Part shown: in pieces, positions 54,386 through 64,000 of the stretch | Position numbering within the stretch: position 1 is the first letter of the stretch | Layout of the letters: every line of letters starts with the position of its first letter | DNA from: an uncultured Isosphaeraceae bacterium | GTDB lineage: Bacteria > Planctomycetota > Planctomycetia > Isosphaerales > Isosphaeraceae | Reading direction: 5' to 3' | Length of the DNA stretch: 64,000 bases | Assembly: GCA_945957605.1 (NCBI GenBank) | Contig: CAMFLR010000004.1 | Span: forward strand, 558,001 to 622,000 | Notes under the pieces: model-generated | Databases searched by the model: none | What the model saw: only the letters and a program-made list of their open reading frames with translations | What the model was told of the DNA's origin: nothing | Program-made: the position numbers and the translations under genes

Positions 54386-54424
54386 TAAAAAACCCCGGAA
54401 CGCGACTGACCGCCGCGCCGGGGT
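54386..54424 (-). terminator. Rho-independent terminator of the COX24-type gene
   Basis: ACCCCGG (54392-54398) pairs CCGGGGT (54418-54424), with an inner CGCG/CGCG arm; on the minus strand TTTTTT (54386-54391) follows. Confidence 0.8.
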
Positions 54425-54495
54425 AAATTCCTGACCAACTACGAAACGAGCCGAACGCCAGCCACCCAAAACAGATGCCGCCGTCGGCCCGCCGC

Positions 54496-54585
54496 TTATT
54501 TCTTGCGGTGACGGATCCTGCTGCGCATACGGCGCTTCTTGCGACCGACCTTGCGGCGACCCTTACCTCGGCGACGGCTGGCCAT
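54496..54585 (-). CDS. Tiny Arg/Lys-rich AURKAIP1/COX24-domain (bS22-like) protein
   Basis: 29 aa, ATG at 54585, stop TAA at 54496. The peptide is almost all Arg, Lys and Gly: MASRRRGKGRRK, then GRKKRRMRSRIRHRKK. This is the pattern of the small AURKAIP1/COX24 ribosome-associated proteins (bS22 and mS38 relatives), and planctomycetes have very short versions. AGGAG lies about 11 bases upstream and a strong terminator follows. Too short for common gene finders, so it is often missed. It should bind 16S rRNA. Confidence 0.85.
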   Translation of the reverse strand: MASRRRGKGRRKVGRKKRRMRSRIRHRKK

Positions 54586-54838
54586 GCGTTCTCGTGCTCC
54601 TAAGCTCGAACCGGACCCGATTGATCCAATTTCGAAATCCCATTCTCTCCGCGGATGGGAAAGCGTCGACTGTACACCAACGCCCCCAAAGTCTCAAGAG
54701 CTTGTCTCGTCCAAAATGGATGTATTTGACCGGATTTGCGGCCCGGTTTGACGCCAAACCGCTGGTCGAATGCGCGCTCAATGCGTACCCTTGAACGGTG
54801 AAACCTGCCAGTACGCCCCGCGACCCGAGAACCTGCCG

Positions 54839-55666
54839 ATGTCAGCGAACGATGCGAATGACGGCGGCACGCCTCCCGCCAAGCCGTTCCCCACCCTGCC
54901 GATCATCACGCTCGACCCACCCCAGCCCACCGGCCCCAGGCTTACCCAGCAGCAGAAATACGGCGGTCTTTTCTGGCTAGGGATCGTCGGTCTCGTCGTC
55001 GTCGTCGCACTCGTCGGCTGGTTTGGCTGGAACGTTTACGCAATGCGCGACGTCTGGAACAACGTTTACGTCCTGCACGAAACGTCCAAACCAGAAGATG
55101 AGCGAATCCAAGCAGCATTTTCGCTCAGCCGAGACGTTCGCGTGAACGCTCAGCAGCGCTGGGATATCGCGCTTCGCAAGCCGCTGCCGCCCCTGGCGCG
55201 CTATGTGATCGCCGAGTCGTGGTCGGCCGAAATCCCCGACGCCGATCCCTCGCTGTACGCCAAGATGATCGCCTACAGCGAAGGCTGGCCGGGCTGGCTC
55301 CGTCTGCTGGGAGTCAGACTGATGGCTGTCGCCGCCAGCGAAGGCCTAGAATTTCCTAGCGCCGTGCTCGACGATCTCGCGAAAGATTCAAATCCAGATA
55401 TCGGCCTGCTGGCCGACTTCGTGCGAGTTTCCGCGCACAACGGCGACGACGACGCTTTGAAACGACTTCGCGCCGAAGCCGCCTCAAACTCTGCCCGCGC
55501 TGATCTGGCGCGCGAACTCATCGGAGCCCTCGACCCCGCAACTGCGGTGCGCAAAGAACATCTCAAGCGAGTGACCGAATGGCTCTGGAATCACGACACC
55601 GAAGCGATGCTGGTCACCCGCGGCTGGACGACCGCGAACGGCCGGCTCGAACGTACGCAGCCTTGA
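54839..55666 (+). CDS. Hypothetical single-span membrane protein
   Basis: 275 aa from the ATG at 54839 (MSANDANDGG). Residues 1-40 are Pro/Thr-rich; one transmembrane helix around 44-66 (FWLGIVGLVVVVALVGWFGW); the rest is an Ala/Leu/Arg-rich all-helical domain with HEAT-like pairs (LARYVIAESWSAEIP, LDDLAKDSNPDIGLLADFV). Function unknown. It stands between the COX24-type gene and the convergent DUF1501 gene, one base from its stop. Confidence 0.65.
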   Translation: MSANDANDGGTPPAKPFPTLPIITLDPPQPTGPRLTQQQKYGGLFWLGIVGLVVVVALVGWFGWNVYAMRDVWNNVYVLHETSKPEDERIQAAFSLSRDVRVNAQQRWDIALRKPLPPLARYVIAESWSAEIPDADPSLYAKMIAYSEGWPGWLRLLGVRLMAVAASEGLEFPSAVLDDLAKDSNPDIGLLADFVRVSAHNGDDDALKRLRAEAASNSARADLARELIGALDPATAVRKEHLKRVTEWLWNHDTEAMLVTRGWTTANGRLERTQP

Positions 55667-57121
55667 TCATGCAAAGAGCTTGGTAATCACCTTGCCGCCG
55701 ACGTCGGTGAGACGCTCGTCGCGGCCGTTGTGTAGGTACGTCAGCTTCGTGTGATTCAGCCCCATCAGATGCAGGATCGTGGCGTGAATATCGTTGACGT
55801 GCGCCTTGTCTTCAACGGCCCGGAAACCGATCTCGTCTGTTGAACCGACTGTCCGTCCCCCCTTCACGCCGCCGCCTGCCATCCACATCGTGAATCCGGC
55901 TGCGTTGTGGTCGCGGCCTCGGCCGCCCCCTTGGCAAACGGGTGTGCGACCGAACTCTGCTCCCCAAACCACGAGCGTATCTTCAAGCATTCCGCGGCGC
56001 TTGAGGTCGGTTAGTAGCGCGGCGATCGGTTTATCGGTCAGGCCGCACATTTTCTCGTGGTTGGCGTCGATGTCGTCATGCGCGTCCCACTGCATCGCAA
56101 CTGGGCCGCCACCTGAGTAAAGCTGAACGAATCGCACACCGCGTTCGAGCAATCGCCGCGCGAGCAGGCAGCGAGTGCCGAAATCCTGGGTGCGGGCATC
56201 GTCGATCCCGTAAAGCGACTTTGTTTCGGCTGATTCCTTCGAGAGATCGACTGCTTCGGGCGCTCGGCTTTGCATGCGATACGCCAGCTCGTAGCTCGCA
56301 ATTCGCGCAGAAAGCTCGGTGTCGAACGGGTCGAGATCGGCCTCGTTCATCGACTTGAGCAGGTCGAGCGTTTTCCGCTGCTGGCTCGTCGTGATCTGCT
56401 GCGGCGGCGTGAGATTGATGATCGGCGACGGTCCTGAACGGAACAAAGTCCCCTGATGGACGGCCGGCAAGAAGCCTGATCCCCAACAAGGAGCGCCGCC
56501 TTCGGGAGTGCCCTCAGGCTGCGTCATGACGACGAACGCCGGCAGATCTTCGCTTTCCGATCCAAGGCCGTAAGTCACCCACGAACCGAGGCTCGGAAAA
56601 CCCATGAACACACGGCCCGTGTTCATTTGATACATCGCCGGCGCGTGAATCACATTATCGGCGACGCACGAGCGAATCAGCGCGATGTCGTCCGCGTGCT
56701 TGTGCAGGTGCGGCACGAGGTCGGACATATCGAGGCCCGACTGGCCGTATTTCCCCCACTTGCGATGGCTGGGCAAGCAAAGCGGATCGGCCTCGAGGAA
56801 CTGGCTATCGATCTTGCCGAAGCTGTTGGGCAGCGGCTTTCCCTCGAGCTTGAGCAATTCCGGCTTGGGATCGAACAGATCCATCTGGCTCGGACCGCCC
56901 GTCATGAACAGGAAAATACACCGCTTCGCCTTTGCGACGTGATGTCCTGCGTGGGCTGCGAGTGGATTCACGCTATTCGGCGCCGAATCGGCGCGGATTT
57001 CTCTCTCGAGAAGCGACGCGAGCGCAAGCATGCCGAAACCGTTTCCGGCTTGCTTCAAGAACGAGCGGCGCGATGGGAATGTCGGCACCTGAGGACCGGG
57101 GCAGCGCTTCTGAGGATTCAT
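55667..57121 (-). CDS. DUF1501 protein (Tat-exported)
   Basis: 484 aa. A Tat signal near the N-terminus ([23 protein letters not shown]), then [70 protein letters not shown] and [21 protein letters not shown]. These are the alkaline-phosphatase-like DUF1501 hallmarks. Function is unknown; the family nearly always sits after a DUF1549/DUF1553 gene, as here (17-base gap). Confidence 0.92.
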   Translation of the reverse strand: MNPQKRCPGPQVPTFPSRRSFLKQAGNGFGMLALASLLEREIRADSAPNSVNPLAAHAGHHVAKAKRCIFLFMTGGPSQMDLFDPKPELLKLEGKPLPNSFGKIDSQFLEADPLCLPSHRKWGKYGQSGLDMSDLVPHLHKHADDIALIRSCVADNVIHAPAMYQMNTGRVFMGFPSLGSWVTYGLGSESEDLPAFVVMTQPEGTPEGGAPCWGSGFLPAVHQGTLFRSGPSPIINLTPPQQITTSQQRKTLDLLKSMNEADLDPFDTELSARIASYELAYRMQSRAPEAVDLSKESAETKSLYGIDDARTQDFGTRCLLARRLLERGVRFVQLYSGGGPVAMQWDAHDDIDANHEKMCGLTDKPIAALLTDLKRRGMLEDTLVVWGAEFGRTPVCQGGGRGRDHNAAGFTMWMAGGGVKGGRTVGSTDEIGFRAVEDKAHVNDIHATILHLMGLNHTKLTYLHNGRDERLTDVGGKVITKLFA

Positions 57122-57138
57122 CGACGGCTCCGGTCGGA

Positions 57139-59448
57139 TCAGGGAATGTAGAGAAACTCGTTGCGGTTGAGCATCGCCATACTGAAATCGACCCAGGCGG
57201 CCCCCTCGAATCGGTCGAGATTCGCAGGGGTAAACGACGGCTGAGCTAATCCACGCGACTTCGCCGAATCACGCAGAAATATCGCCTGATTCTTGACGAA
57301 CTGCTCGGCCTGCGTGCGCTCGGAAGCGCTCGGCTCACGCGCGAGAACCAGTTCATAGGCGCGATCGATCCGGTCGGTCGCATCGGCGGGACGATCGCGG
57401 AACAAACGCCCCGCAAGCGCTTCGGCGCGAGCCACCGCGAAGTCGCTGTTCAACACAACGAGCGCCTGTAACGCATGCGTACTCGTCTGCCGCTGCGGAC
57501 AGGCGGTTTGCGTATCGGGCGCGTCGAATGCGTCGAACATGGGATAGCGCACGTTGCGTTTGCGGAAGACGTAGAGCGAACGGCGCAGGTGCTCAGATTT
57601 GTCCGGCGTCACGGGCCACAGGTCGACGACCTCAGCCTCGGTGAAAATCAGGTCGCGCACTTCCTGCTCAATCGGCACGAGCACACCCGGGCCGCCACGT
57701 TTCGGGTTCAGTTCACCCGTGACGGCCAGCATCGCATCGCGAAGCCCTTCGGCGTCGAGGCGCCGCTTGTTCTGCCGCCAAAACGCGGTGTTTTGCGGAT
57801 CTTCCTTAGTCTGTAATCGCTCCGACCGGCTTTCCTGGCGATAGGTCGCCGAAGTGACGATCAGGCGATGAATCGGCTTCAATTTCCAGCCTTGAGCGAT
57901 GAGTTCCGTGGCGAGCCAGTCGAGCAACTCAGGATGAGTCGGCGCTTCGCCGCGCACGCCAAAATCACTCGGCGTGTTGACGATCCCTCGACCCATGTGG
58001 TGCTGCCAGAGCCGGTTGACGATCACGCGCGTCGTGAGCGGGTTGTCGGGACGAGCCAGCCAGCTTGCGAGGGCCGTACGGCGGCGCGATGTCTTGGCGT
58101 CGGAAGTCGGCGATTGAAATGCCTCCTTCGGCTGCGCAACCAGCACGATGCCAGGCGGACGAGGCGCGACTTTCGGCCCCTTCATCTTGGTGTCGCCGCG
58201 GCGAAACACAAAGGTTTCCGGTGAGCTCGCCGACTCGTCGATCAAAGCCATCGCGTGGGCGGGCGGACGAGGTAGCGTGATTTCCACCGCGTGAATCTGC
58301 CGCTTGAGTTGCTCGCGAATCGCGTGGTCTTTAGGATTCTTCGCCACCTCGTCGGCAACTTCTTCCCAGCGCAGGTTGAGACTATTCTTGAGTCCAGCCG
58401 CCATCCGTTTCTGAGCTGGCGTGCGATCCTTCTCGGGAATCGCCAGCAACGCCTTTTCGGCAGCGGTCAGGCTCGTTTGCCTCGCGTCGTTGAGCTTCTT
58501 GCGATACGGCACCTCAAGTGCCGCCATCTGCGCCCGGAACGGCGCGACCTTCGTCGCGATCTCGGCCTTCTTCTTGTCGTATGCTTCCTGCTCGGCCTTG
58601 GGTGCCGTGGGTACATCGACGAAATTGGCGCCGGCGAAGAAGGCCTGCAAGCGGTAGTAATCAGTCGTGGGCAGAGCGTCGAACTTGTGGTCGTGGCAGC
58701 GAGCACACGCCATGGTAAGACCAAGAAATACTGAACCAACTGTGCCGGTGACTTCCGTCAATTCCGACTGTCGTCGCACCGCAGGATCGATATTGCCGCC
58801 GACGACTTCACGCGGTCCACACCGGCCAAAGCCTGTGGCGATCAACGCATTCGTATCGCCGGGCGCAACCTCATCTCCGGCGATTTGCAGCGTCATGAAG
58901 CGGTCATACGGCATATCTTGATTGATTGCCGCGACAACCCAATCGCGATAACGCCAGGCGTCGGGACGTTCGGCATCGAGCTCGAAGCCGTTCGAGTCGG
59001 CATAATGTGCCAGGTCGAGCCAGTGCTGCGCCCAGCGTTCGCCGTAGGACGGGCTCGCGAGCAATCGGTCGACGACGCGTTCATACGCATCGGGTCGATT
59101 GTCGTAAATAAAAGCACGCGTTTCTTCGGGCGTCGGCGGCAGGCCGGTGAGGTCAAACGTCACGCGACGGAGCAGAGCGATCTTGCTCGCCTCGGCCGAT
59201 GGCGGGAAGTTCAGCGTTTCAAGCCCGGAAAGCACGAACCGGTCGATCGGGTTACGAACCCAGCTCACCCGTTTGACTTCGGGTGGATCGGTTCGCACGG
59301 GCGGTTGATACGCCCAGTGTTCGTGCTGTTCGGTCTTGAACGTTTCGTTAGGCGCAAATTCGGGATTCGGCTTGTCGGCAGCGTGGAGAGACACGCCGAT
59401 CGCAGAAACAAGAACGATCGCAAGCAATTCCCGATGCGAACGGAGCAT
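57139..59448 (-). CDS. DUF1549/DUF1553 protein
   Basis: 769 aa with a signal peptide (1-23). DUF1549: [59 protein letters not shown] and the heme-like [13 protein letters not shown]1553: [87 protein letters not shown]. It lacks the separate N-terminal PSC1/cytochrome-c domain common in this family. Exported protein of unknown function, probably partner of the flanking DUF1501 proteins. Confidence 0.93.
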   Translation of the reverse strand: MLRSHRELLAIVLVSAIGVSLHAADKPNPEFAPNETFKTEQHEHWAYQPPVRTDPPEVKRVSWVRNPIDRFVLSGLETLNFPPSAEASKIALLRRVTFDLTGLPPTPEETRAFIYDNRPDAYERVVDRLLASPSYGERWAQHWLDLAHYADSNGFELDAERPDAWRYRDWVVAAINQDMPYDRFMTLQIAGDEVAPGDTNALIATGFGRCGPREVVGGNIDPAVRRQSELTEVTGTVGSVFLGLTMACARCHDHKFDALPTTDYYRLQAFFAGANFVDVPTAPKAEQEAYDKKKAEIATKVAPFRAQMAALEVPYRKKLNDARQTSLTAAEKALLAIPEKDRTPAQKRMAAGLKNSLNLRWEEVADEVAKNPKDHAIREQLKRQIHAVEITLPRPPAHAMALIDESASSPETFVFRRGDTKMKGPKVAPRPPGIVLVAQPKEAFQSPTSDAKTSRRRTALASWLARPDNPLTTRVIVNRLWQHHMGRGIVNTPSDFGVRGEAPTHPELLDWLATELIAQGWKLKPIHRLIVTSATYRQESRSERLQTKEDPQNTAFWRQNKRRLDAEGLRDAMLAVTGELNPKRGGPGVLVPIEQEVRDLIFTEAEVVDLWPVTPDKSEHLRRSLYVFRKRNVRYPMFDAFDAPDTQTACPQRQTSTHALQALVVLNSDFAVARAEALAGRLFRDRPADATDRIDRAYELVLAREPSASERTQAEQFVKNQAIFLRDSAKSRGLAQPSFTPANLDRFEGAAWVDFSMAMLNRNEFLYIP

Positions 59449-59544
59449 GGCGGGTCGTCCCTCAAGGGGTGATGAGGCGTCGCGCCTTTTGGGCGATTAT
59501 CGCATGTCGCTCTGCCTCCGCCAAGGCAAAGCTATGGGTGGGAA

Positions 59545-60864
59545 TCAAAGCAGTTCGCGAATCACCCGTCCATCGTAAACAATCTGGACAGGCCGGCCAT
59601 CGGGTGTGTGGTGGGTCGTATTGAGCGGAATTCCCAACCGGTCGTAAAGCGTCGCGGCAAGATCCTCGGTAACGTAAGGCGCTTCCGTCGGCTGTTCGGC
59701 GAGCGCATTGGTCTGCCCGACGGTAATCCCTTGCTTCAACCCCGCGCCGGCAAGCAGGGCGACGCTCGCTGTTGCCCAGTGATCGCGCCCGGCCGAAGGG
59801 TTCACCTTGGGCGTGCGGCCGAAGTCGCTCATCACGATCACAAGCGTGCTTTCGAGCTGCCCGCGATCGGTAAGGTCCTGGAGAAGCCCCGAAACCGCAG
59901 CATCGAGCCGCGGCAAACCGCGATTGGCGAGCGACGTGAAATTGTTTTGATGCGTATCCCAACCACCATCGGTCACCGAGACAAATCGCACGCCTGCCTC
60001 GACGAGCCTTCGCGCCAGCAAACACCCTTGGCCCAGCGAATTCCTGCCATAGCGATCGCGAACGCGCGGATCTTCCGAAGCGATATCAAACGCCTTTTTC
60101 GCGCGAGGAGCCGTGATTAGGCTAAACGCTTTTTGATAAAAAACGTCGGTCGCCTCGATAACACCCGGCGACGACTCCATCTTCGCCTGCCAGGTATCGA
60201 CTGCGTCAAGCACCTTGCGACGGCGATCGAAACGGCTGCGGTCGATGCTCGATGGCAAAGTCACGTCGCGTACGGTGAAGTTCGGGCTCGAAGCATCGCC
60301 AGGCAAGACAAACGGGTTGTACTGCTCGCCCAAAAATCCCGCGACGCCGCCACCGAATCTCAGATCGACATTCGTGCCAATTTGCACATAGGGCGGCATG
60401 CTGGCGCGGTCACCCTTTTCCTTGGCGACGACCGCGCCATAAGACGGATAGGTGAGCGCCGGCGTAAACGGATGGCCCGACATCATGTAGGCATCGGCGA
60501 CGCCGTGTGAGCCGTTGCGTGGGTTGAGCGAGCGCAGAATCGAATACTTGTCCTGGTGCTGCGCGAGCTTGGGAAGATGCTCGGTCAGCCTGATGCCTGG
60601 AACATTGGTATCGATCACTCCGAATTCGCCGCGAATTTCGGAGGGGGCATCGGGCTTGGGGTCGAAGCTATCGATATGGCTCAGACCGCCCTGGAGCCAA
60701 ACGAGAATGCACGACATCTCGTTCGATCCGACTTTGGCAGCGGATTCGGCACGCAGAAGGCCGGGAAGCGACATGCCAAGCGCCGAGAGACTGCCCACCC
60801 GAAGCAAGTTGCGCCGCGAAATGCCATCGCATGTCCGGTTTGAACCCGTTTCGCGGTCAAACAT
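59545..60864 (-). CDS. DUF1501 protein (Tat-exported)
   Basis: 439 aa from the ATG at 60864, after GGGAGG (spacing 7), better than the TTG upstream. GISRRNLLRVGSLSALGMSLPGLL is a Tat signal. Then SCILVWLQGGLSHIDSFDPKPDAP, LLARRLVEAGVRFVSVTDGGWDTHQNNF, STLVIVMSDFGRTPKVN and GRDHWATA. It differs from the downstream copy in length and most positions, so it is an old paralogue. First gene of the trio; 96 bases before DUF1549. Confidence 0.92.
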   Translation of the reverse strand: MFDRETGSNRTCDGISRRNLLRVGSLSALGMSLPGLLRAESAAKVGSNEMSCILVWLQGGLSHIDSFDPKPDAPSEIRGEFGVIDTNVPGIRLTEHLPKLAQHQDKYSILRSLNPRNGSHGVADAYMMSGHPFTPALTYPSYGAVVAKEKGDRASMPPYVQIGTNVDLRFGGGVAGFLGEQYNPFVLPGDASSPNFTVRDVTLPSSIDRSRFDRRRKVLDAVDTWQAKMESSPGVIEATDVFYQKAFSLITAPRAKKAFDIASEDPRVRDRYGRNSLGQGCLLARRLVEAGVRFVSVTDGGWDTHQNNFTSLANRGLPRLDAAVSGLLQDLTDRGQLESTLVIVMSDFGRTPKVNPSAGRDHWATASVALLAGAGLKQGITVGQTNALAEQPTEAPYVTEDLAATLYDRLGIPLNTTHHTPDGRPVQIVYDGRVIRELL

Positions 60865-61291
60865 GTCAGGGCCTCCCAATGCGGCGGGGGTGAACCAACT
60901 TCGGTATGCGTGCAGGCGGGTATCTAACTAAAGTTTAACATCGTCTGTTTTCGAGCGAGAAGCAAGAGGATTTTTGTAGTTCGATTGCAAAGTGTGCTGC
61001 GTAACATCATCGAATTCATTCAAAGCCAAGCACGCGTATCATCTGACCTTCAGGGACGTTTCACGTAAACGACGCAGTTGTTCCTCAAACAAACCCAATC
61101 ATCATTATAAAACGAGCGATCGCTTGACCGGTGCGAGCCGCCCTGTTGAAATTCGGTAACCACAGACACCCACGCTGGTGTGAATGGTGTCATCGCGGCG
61201 ATTGCGGTAACTCCCATCTTTCCGATCGCAATCGAAGTCGAGTGGTCGCTCAGGGCTTCCCCTCCCACTTTCTCTTTCGAGAGCCAATTCA
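60865..61291. other. Divergent intergenic region
   Basis: About 427 bases between the DUF1501 start and the 172-aa membrane-protein start. TATAAA lies at 61106-61111 but has no -35 at a suitable distance. No gene, terminator hairpin or repeat was recognised. Confidence 0.4.
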
Positions 61292-61810
61292 ATGAGCAGG
61301 CTGACCTCACTCGGCGAAGGTCCCAATCAGCTCGGTAGTCTCGCGCAATCAGCGCGAATGAAGCACATGAATCAGGCGAAATGGACGCTGATCATCATCG
61401 GCGTTCTTACCGCTCTTTTGAACGGATTTATGCTTGCCCAGTCACAAAAGGAGGTCGATGATCTCATCCGCGCTGGTCAACTCGGTGCTGCAGACGCGGG
61501 TACCGTGCTCGGACTCGTCCGAGTCATCTACGGCGGCGCCTTGGCCCTCGGCGTCGTTTTCATCATCCTTGGTGCGTTAGTAAATCGGTTCCCAGTGCCG
61601 ACGACGATTGCTGGTCTCGTTCTCTACCTCGCGAGCACTGCGCTCTTTATGCTTCTGGATCCCTCGTCCATCGCGAAGGGAATCGTTATCAAGGTCATCA
61701 TCATCTACGGCCTCGTTCGCGCGGTGAATGCGGCGATCGCCTACAAGAAGGAATCGAGCCTCCGCACCGGATTCAAACCGCCGAGCCCGGGCCTGGGAGC
61801 CGACTTGTGA
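61292..61810 (+). CDS. Four-helix membrane protein of unknown function
   Basis: 172 aa, ATG at 61292. Four hydrophobic segments: WTLIIIGVLTALLNGFML, VIYGGALALGVVFIILGALV, TTIAGLVLYLASTALFMLL and GIVIKVIIIYGLVRAVNAAIAY. Short cytoplasmic ends. No family recognised. The stop overlaps the GTG start of the CPBP gene by 4 bases (GTGA). Confidence 0.75.
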   Translation: MSRLTSLGEGPNQLGSLAQSARMKHMNQAKWTLIIIGVLTALLNGFMLAQSQKEVDDLIRAGQLGAADAGTVLGLVRVIYGGALALGVVFIILGALVNRFPVPTTIAGLVLYLASTALFMLLDPSSIAKGIVIKVIIIYGLVRAVNAAIAYKKESSLRTGFKPPSPGLGADL

Positions 61811-62685
61811 GCGAAGGTATCGACGACGAAGGAATTCACTTCGAAGACGATCATGAGACGAGTAACTCAGCCGACGACATGCTCATTATCGATGAGCATG
61901 TCGAGGTTGCTCCCTGCTGGCGCTGCGGTAAAGCGTTCGACACTGCGATCCTGATTTGCCCTTATTGCCGCGCTTCGCGGGTGATCAGGTACAAGGAGCC
62001 CTATCGAAAGTCGGCAACGAACGCCGAGACCGGCTCAATTTCGCTCTTGATGTGGTTGTACGCCGGGATGCTCGCGAGTCTGATTTTCATTGGTGCAATC
62101 GTTCGGCTCGATCCCAACAAGAACCCGGTCGCAGATGAGGCGATCGCAATCGTCGTCGCTATCGCGATTGTCGAAATCTTTGATGCAATTCTCGTTGTAA
62201 TCGGCTGCGTGAAGGCTCGGCCAACTCTTAACCCGTGGTGGAAGGGTTATCGTCGCGCGGCGCTCGCCTGGCTGGGCGGAGCTGTCATGTTGGCGGCAAT
62301 GCTTGCCATCAATATCTGGTACCACGACTTTCTTAAAATACAATTGAAGCTGCCGGAAGATGGAAGCGGGCTCAAATCGCTCAAGGATTTCCCGTTTCTT
62401 GTGATCGTTCTGTTGTGCCTTCAACCGGCTGTGTTCGAGGAATTGTTTTTTCGTTACCTCGCACTCGGACATTTCCGGAGCGTCATGGGTGTGCATGGAG
62501 CGGTATGGATTTCTTCGCTGATGTTTGGGCTAGCCCACCTTGGGGCACCATTAAGCATGCCGATTCTGATCCTCCTCGGCGTTTTCCTGGGTTATGCTCG
62601 CGTCTCGGGCGGAACGCTTTTGCTACCGATGGTCATGCACTTCTTCCATAACTACACGGTTTTCCGGCTTGAGGGCGTCTTATGA
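61807..62685 (+). CDS. CPBP intramembrane metalloprotease with N-terminal zinc ribbon
   Basis: 292 aa, GTG start at 61807. A zinc ribbon at 37-54 (CWRC...CPYC) sits on an acidic N-terminus, then about eight membrane helices. CPBP motifs: PAVFEELFFRYLALGHF (EExxxR), WISSLMFGLAHLG (His) and MVMHFFHNYTVF (HxxN). The family includes the CAAX protease Rce1 and bacteriocin-immunity proteins. Its substrate may be one of the two membrane proteins coupled to it. Stop and next start overlap (ATGA). Confidence 0.9.
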   Translation: MSEGIDDEGIHFEDDHETSNSADDMLIIDEHVEVAPCWRCGKAFDTAILICPYCRASRVIRYKEPYRKSATNAETGSISLLMWLYAGMLASLIFIGAIVRLDPNKNPVADEAIAIVVAIAIVEIFDAILVVIGCVKARPTLNPWWKGYRRAALAWLGGAVMLAAMLAINIWYHDFLKIQLKLPEDGSGLKSLKDFPFLVIVLLCLQPAVFEELFFRYLALGHFRSVMGVHGAVWISSLMFGLAHLGAPLSMPILILLGVFLGYARVSGGTLLLPMVMHFFHNYTVFRLEGVL

Positions 62686-63695
62686 GCCGCGGCGATACTG
62701 AGGAACTGAGATTTGAGTCCGATGACCCAACGCCGCGTCCGGCGATCGTTTTCGGCCTCATCGCCGTCGGCCTGGCCGCGCTCGGTTTCATGTTCGAAGA
62801 AGCGAGGGCAGCACTCTGGATTGCGCTTATGCCCTTGAGTTGGGCGATCGCCGCAGCGATCACCAATCCCCGTGGAATGCGCGGCTCGATGAAGGGCGGC
62901 AGAATCACTGTCGAGAATCCGGAACGCGAAATTCCGATTGAGCGCATCCGCGGTATAACAGCCACAGGACGGCACTTGTTCAATCGATCACGCCCGTTCC
63001 ATATTACGATCCATTACGATATGGACGTGCTCACGATTCCGCCCCCGTCTAACATGACGTCTGACGACCTCTTTCGAGCAATCAATCGGGTTCTGCCAAC
63101 TCCGCTGGGACACGTCGCCTACACTCTTGCAGACCACCACAAACAGCAGACCGGGTTGTTCGGCGAAGACCGAGTTTTCTACTTTGGAGCGCTGCCAACG
63201 CAACGGGGTGCCAACCCGGGCAAAAAACTTGCGCGGGGATTGTTACTCGCGACAATGCTCACCGCGATTGTATACATGATCGCGAGCTATGTCGTACCCG
63301 TTTCGGAAGACCGATCGTGGCGCCTTTTCGGCTGGGGAATTGGTGTAACGATTACCGCGGGAGTCTTGTTCCTGATGAGCCTGGCGAATAGAAACGTCTA
63401 CGGAGTGAAAGACTGGGGACATTCCGGGATTGTCGTCTCGCCTCTGGGAATAGCACTCAAACAAGGTGATATCGAAGGCGAACTGGTTTGGGCTCACCTT
63501 CAGGCCGCCGAACTTCGTCCGGCAAGAGCACCGCGCTTGCTCAGGTTAAAAGTGCAAGGGGCGATCATCGATGTGCCCGACATCTATGATCGACCGATAA
63601 GCGCGGTTTACGAAGCGATTGCAGGCTATTTTGAAGGCCCCAACCGTCTCGCCATGGGTCGCTCATTCGATGAAGATGAGATTCTCGAACTGTGA
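62682..63695 (+). CDS. Membrane protein with PH-like segments
   Basis: 337 aa. Hydrophobic helices at about 20-60 (IVFGLIAVGLAALGFMF, ALWIALMPLSWAIAAAI) and 190-235 (LLLATMLTAIVYMIASYVV, GIGVTITAGVLFLMSLA). Between them and at the C-terminus are beta-rich stretches (GGRITVENPEREIPIERIRGI; HSGIVVSPLGIALKQGDIEGELVWAHLQAAEL, LRLKVQGAIIDVP) that resemble bacterial PH domains in order and spacing. That is inference. Third gene of the overlapping unit. Confidence 0.7.
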   Translation: MSRGDTEELRFESDDPTPRPAIVFGLIAVGLAALGFMFEEARAALWIALMPLSWAIAAAITNPRGMRGSMKGGRITVENPEREIPIERIRGITATGRHLFNRSRPFHITIHYDMDVLTIPPPSNMTSDDLFRAINRVLPTPLGHVAYTLADHHKQQTGLFGEDRVFYFGALPTQRGANPGKKLARGLLLATMLTAIVYMIASYVVPVSEDRSWRLFGWGIGVTITAGVLFLMSLANRNVYGVKDWGHSGIVVSPLGIALKQGDIEGELVWAHLQAAELRPARAPRLLRLKVQGAIIDVPDIYDRPISAVYEAIAGYFEGPNRLAMGRSFDEDEILEL

Positions 63696-63736
63696 TTTCG
63701 CAGACGCCGTCATCGGCGTGTGATGGGACGGTTTAC

Positions 63737-64000
63737 ATGACTACCCTGAACGTGGAACGCGGATCGGTCGAGCTCCGTGGTGTCAGCAAACGCTTCGATG
63801 GAGCGACCAATGCCGCGGTCACGCAGGTTGACTTGTCTGTTCAGGCTGGCGAGCGATTTGTGATTGTCGGCCCTTCCGGCTCGGGGAAAACAACCGTTCT
63901 CCGGATGGTCGCCGGCCTCGAATCACCGACGCACGGAACCGTCGCAATTGATGGCCGCAACACAGGACTCGTCGCACCTCACAAACGCGGCGTGGCGATG
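63737..64000 (+). CDS. ABC transporter ATP-binding protein (truncated at window end)
   Basis: First 88 codons, ATG at 63737. VELRGVSKRFDGATNAAVTQVDL, Walker A FVIVGPSGSGKTTVLRMVAGLE and the Q-loop region follow the sugar/polyamine-importer type (MalK/UgpC/PotA-like). Signature and Walker B lie beyond the window. The gene is 41 bases after the PH-like protein and may share its transcript. Confidence 0.9.
   Translation, partial: MTTLNVERGSVELRGVSKRFDGATNAAVTQVDLSVQAGERFVIVGPSGSGKTTVLRMVAGLESPTHGTVAIDGRNTGLVAPHKRGVAM

Noticed and set aside
1-64000. CRISPR arrays, insertion sequences, prophage or integrase genes
   Set aside because: No regularly spaced repeats, transposase motifs or attachment-type repeats were seen.

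Overview
The window is a stretch of planctomycete chromosome (phylum Planctomycetota). The markers are DUF1501 and DUF1549/DUF1553 proteins, a DUF1080 glycoside-type hydrolase beside a Tat-exported Gfo/Idh/MocA oxidoreductase, a PEP-CTERM-anchored protein, a large multi-domain Ser/Thr kinase, SctQ-like protein and a tiny Arg/Lys-rich COX24-type ribosomal protein. DNA is GC-rich with high coding density on both strands. I saw no tRNA, rRNA, insertion sequence, phage gene or CRISPR array, so this looks like ordinary chromosome rather than an island.

Layout. 0-6 kb: a DUF2135 membrane protein, a TGA-interrupted small membrane gene, a small hypothetical, a TrhA/hemolysin III protein, aroA, a secreted hypothetical, and a yggS-DUF167 pair. 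6-12 kb: transaldolase, an 820-bp non-coding gap rich in perfect hairpins, an ArsR/VOC operon with a palindrome inside its promoter, phosphoglucose isomerase and a zinc-ribbon metallopeptidase. 12-20 kb: secreted or exported proteins (SGNH hydrolase, DUF1080, Gfo/Idh/MocA, FG-GAP protein, amidohydrolase), an HU protein with a clear sigma70 promoter, and two YkgJ cysteine-cluster proteins. 20-26 kb: acyltransferase, the molybdopterin operon moaD-moaE-moaA, and uvrA.

26-34 kb is the most unusual region. Six same-strand genes run from a five-PAS sensor kinase through a stand-alone receiver, a receiver-kinase hybrid and a receiver fused to an RsbW-like ATPase, to an unknown protein and an SctQ/FliM-N-like C-ring protein. 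No other secretion or flagellar gene is visible.

34-46 kb: ferredoxin, panC-panD-lgt, MoxR ATPase, FHA protein, then a seven-gene operon gcvT-gcvH-gcvPA-gcvPB, an ABC exporter pair and a LipM-like octanoyltransferase that could lipoylate GcvH. 46-55 kb: a CNNM/CBS transporter-like protein, DUF493, a YrdC-phosphatase fusion, a PEP-CTERM trypsin-like protease translationally coupled to a giant pseudokinase-kinase-START-zinc-cyclase protein whose cyclase has lost its catalytic residues, and the tiny COX24-type gene. 55-64 kb: a DUF1501-DUF1549-DUF1501 trio, then an overlapping operon of a membrane protein, a zinc-ribbon CPBP protease and a PH-like membrane protein, followed by an ABC ATPase cut by the window end.

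All functional calls come from reading the translated sequence and motifs; no database search was possible.
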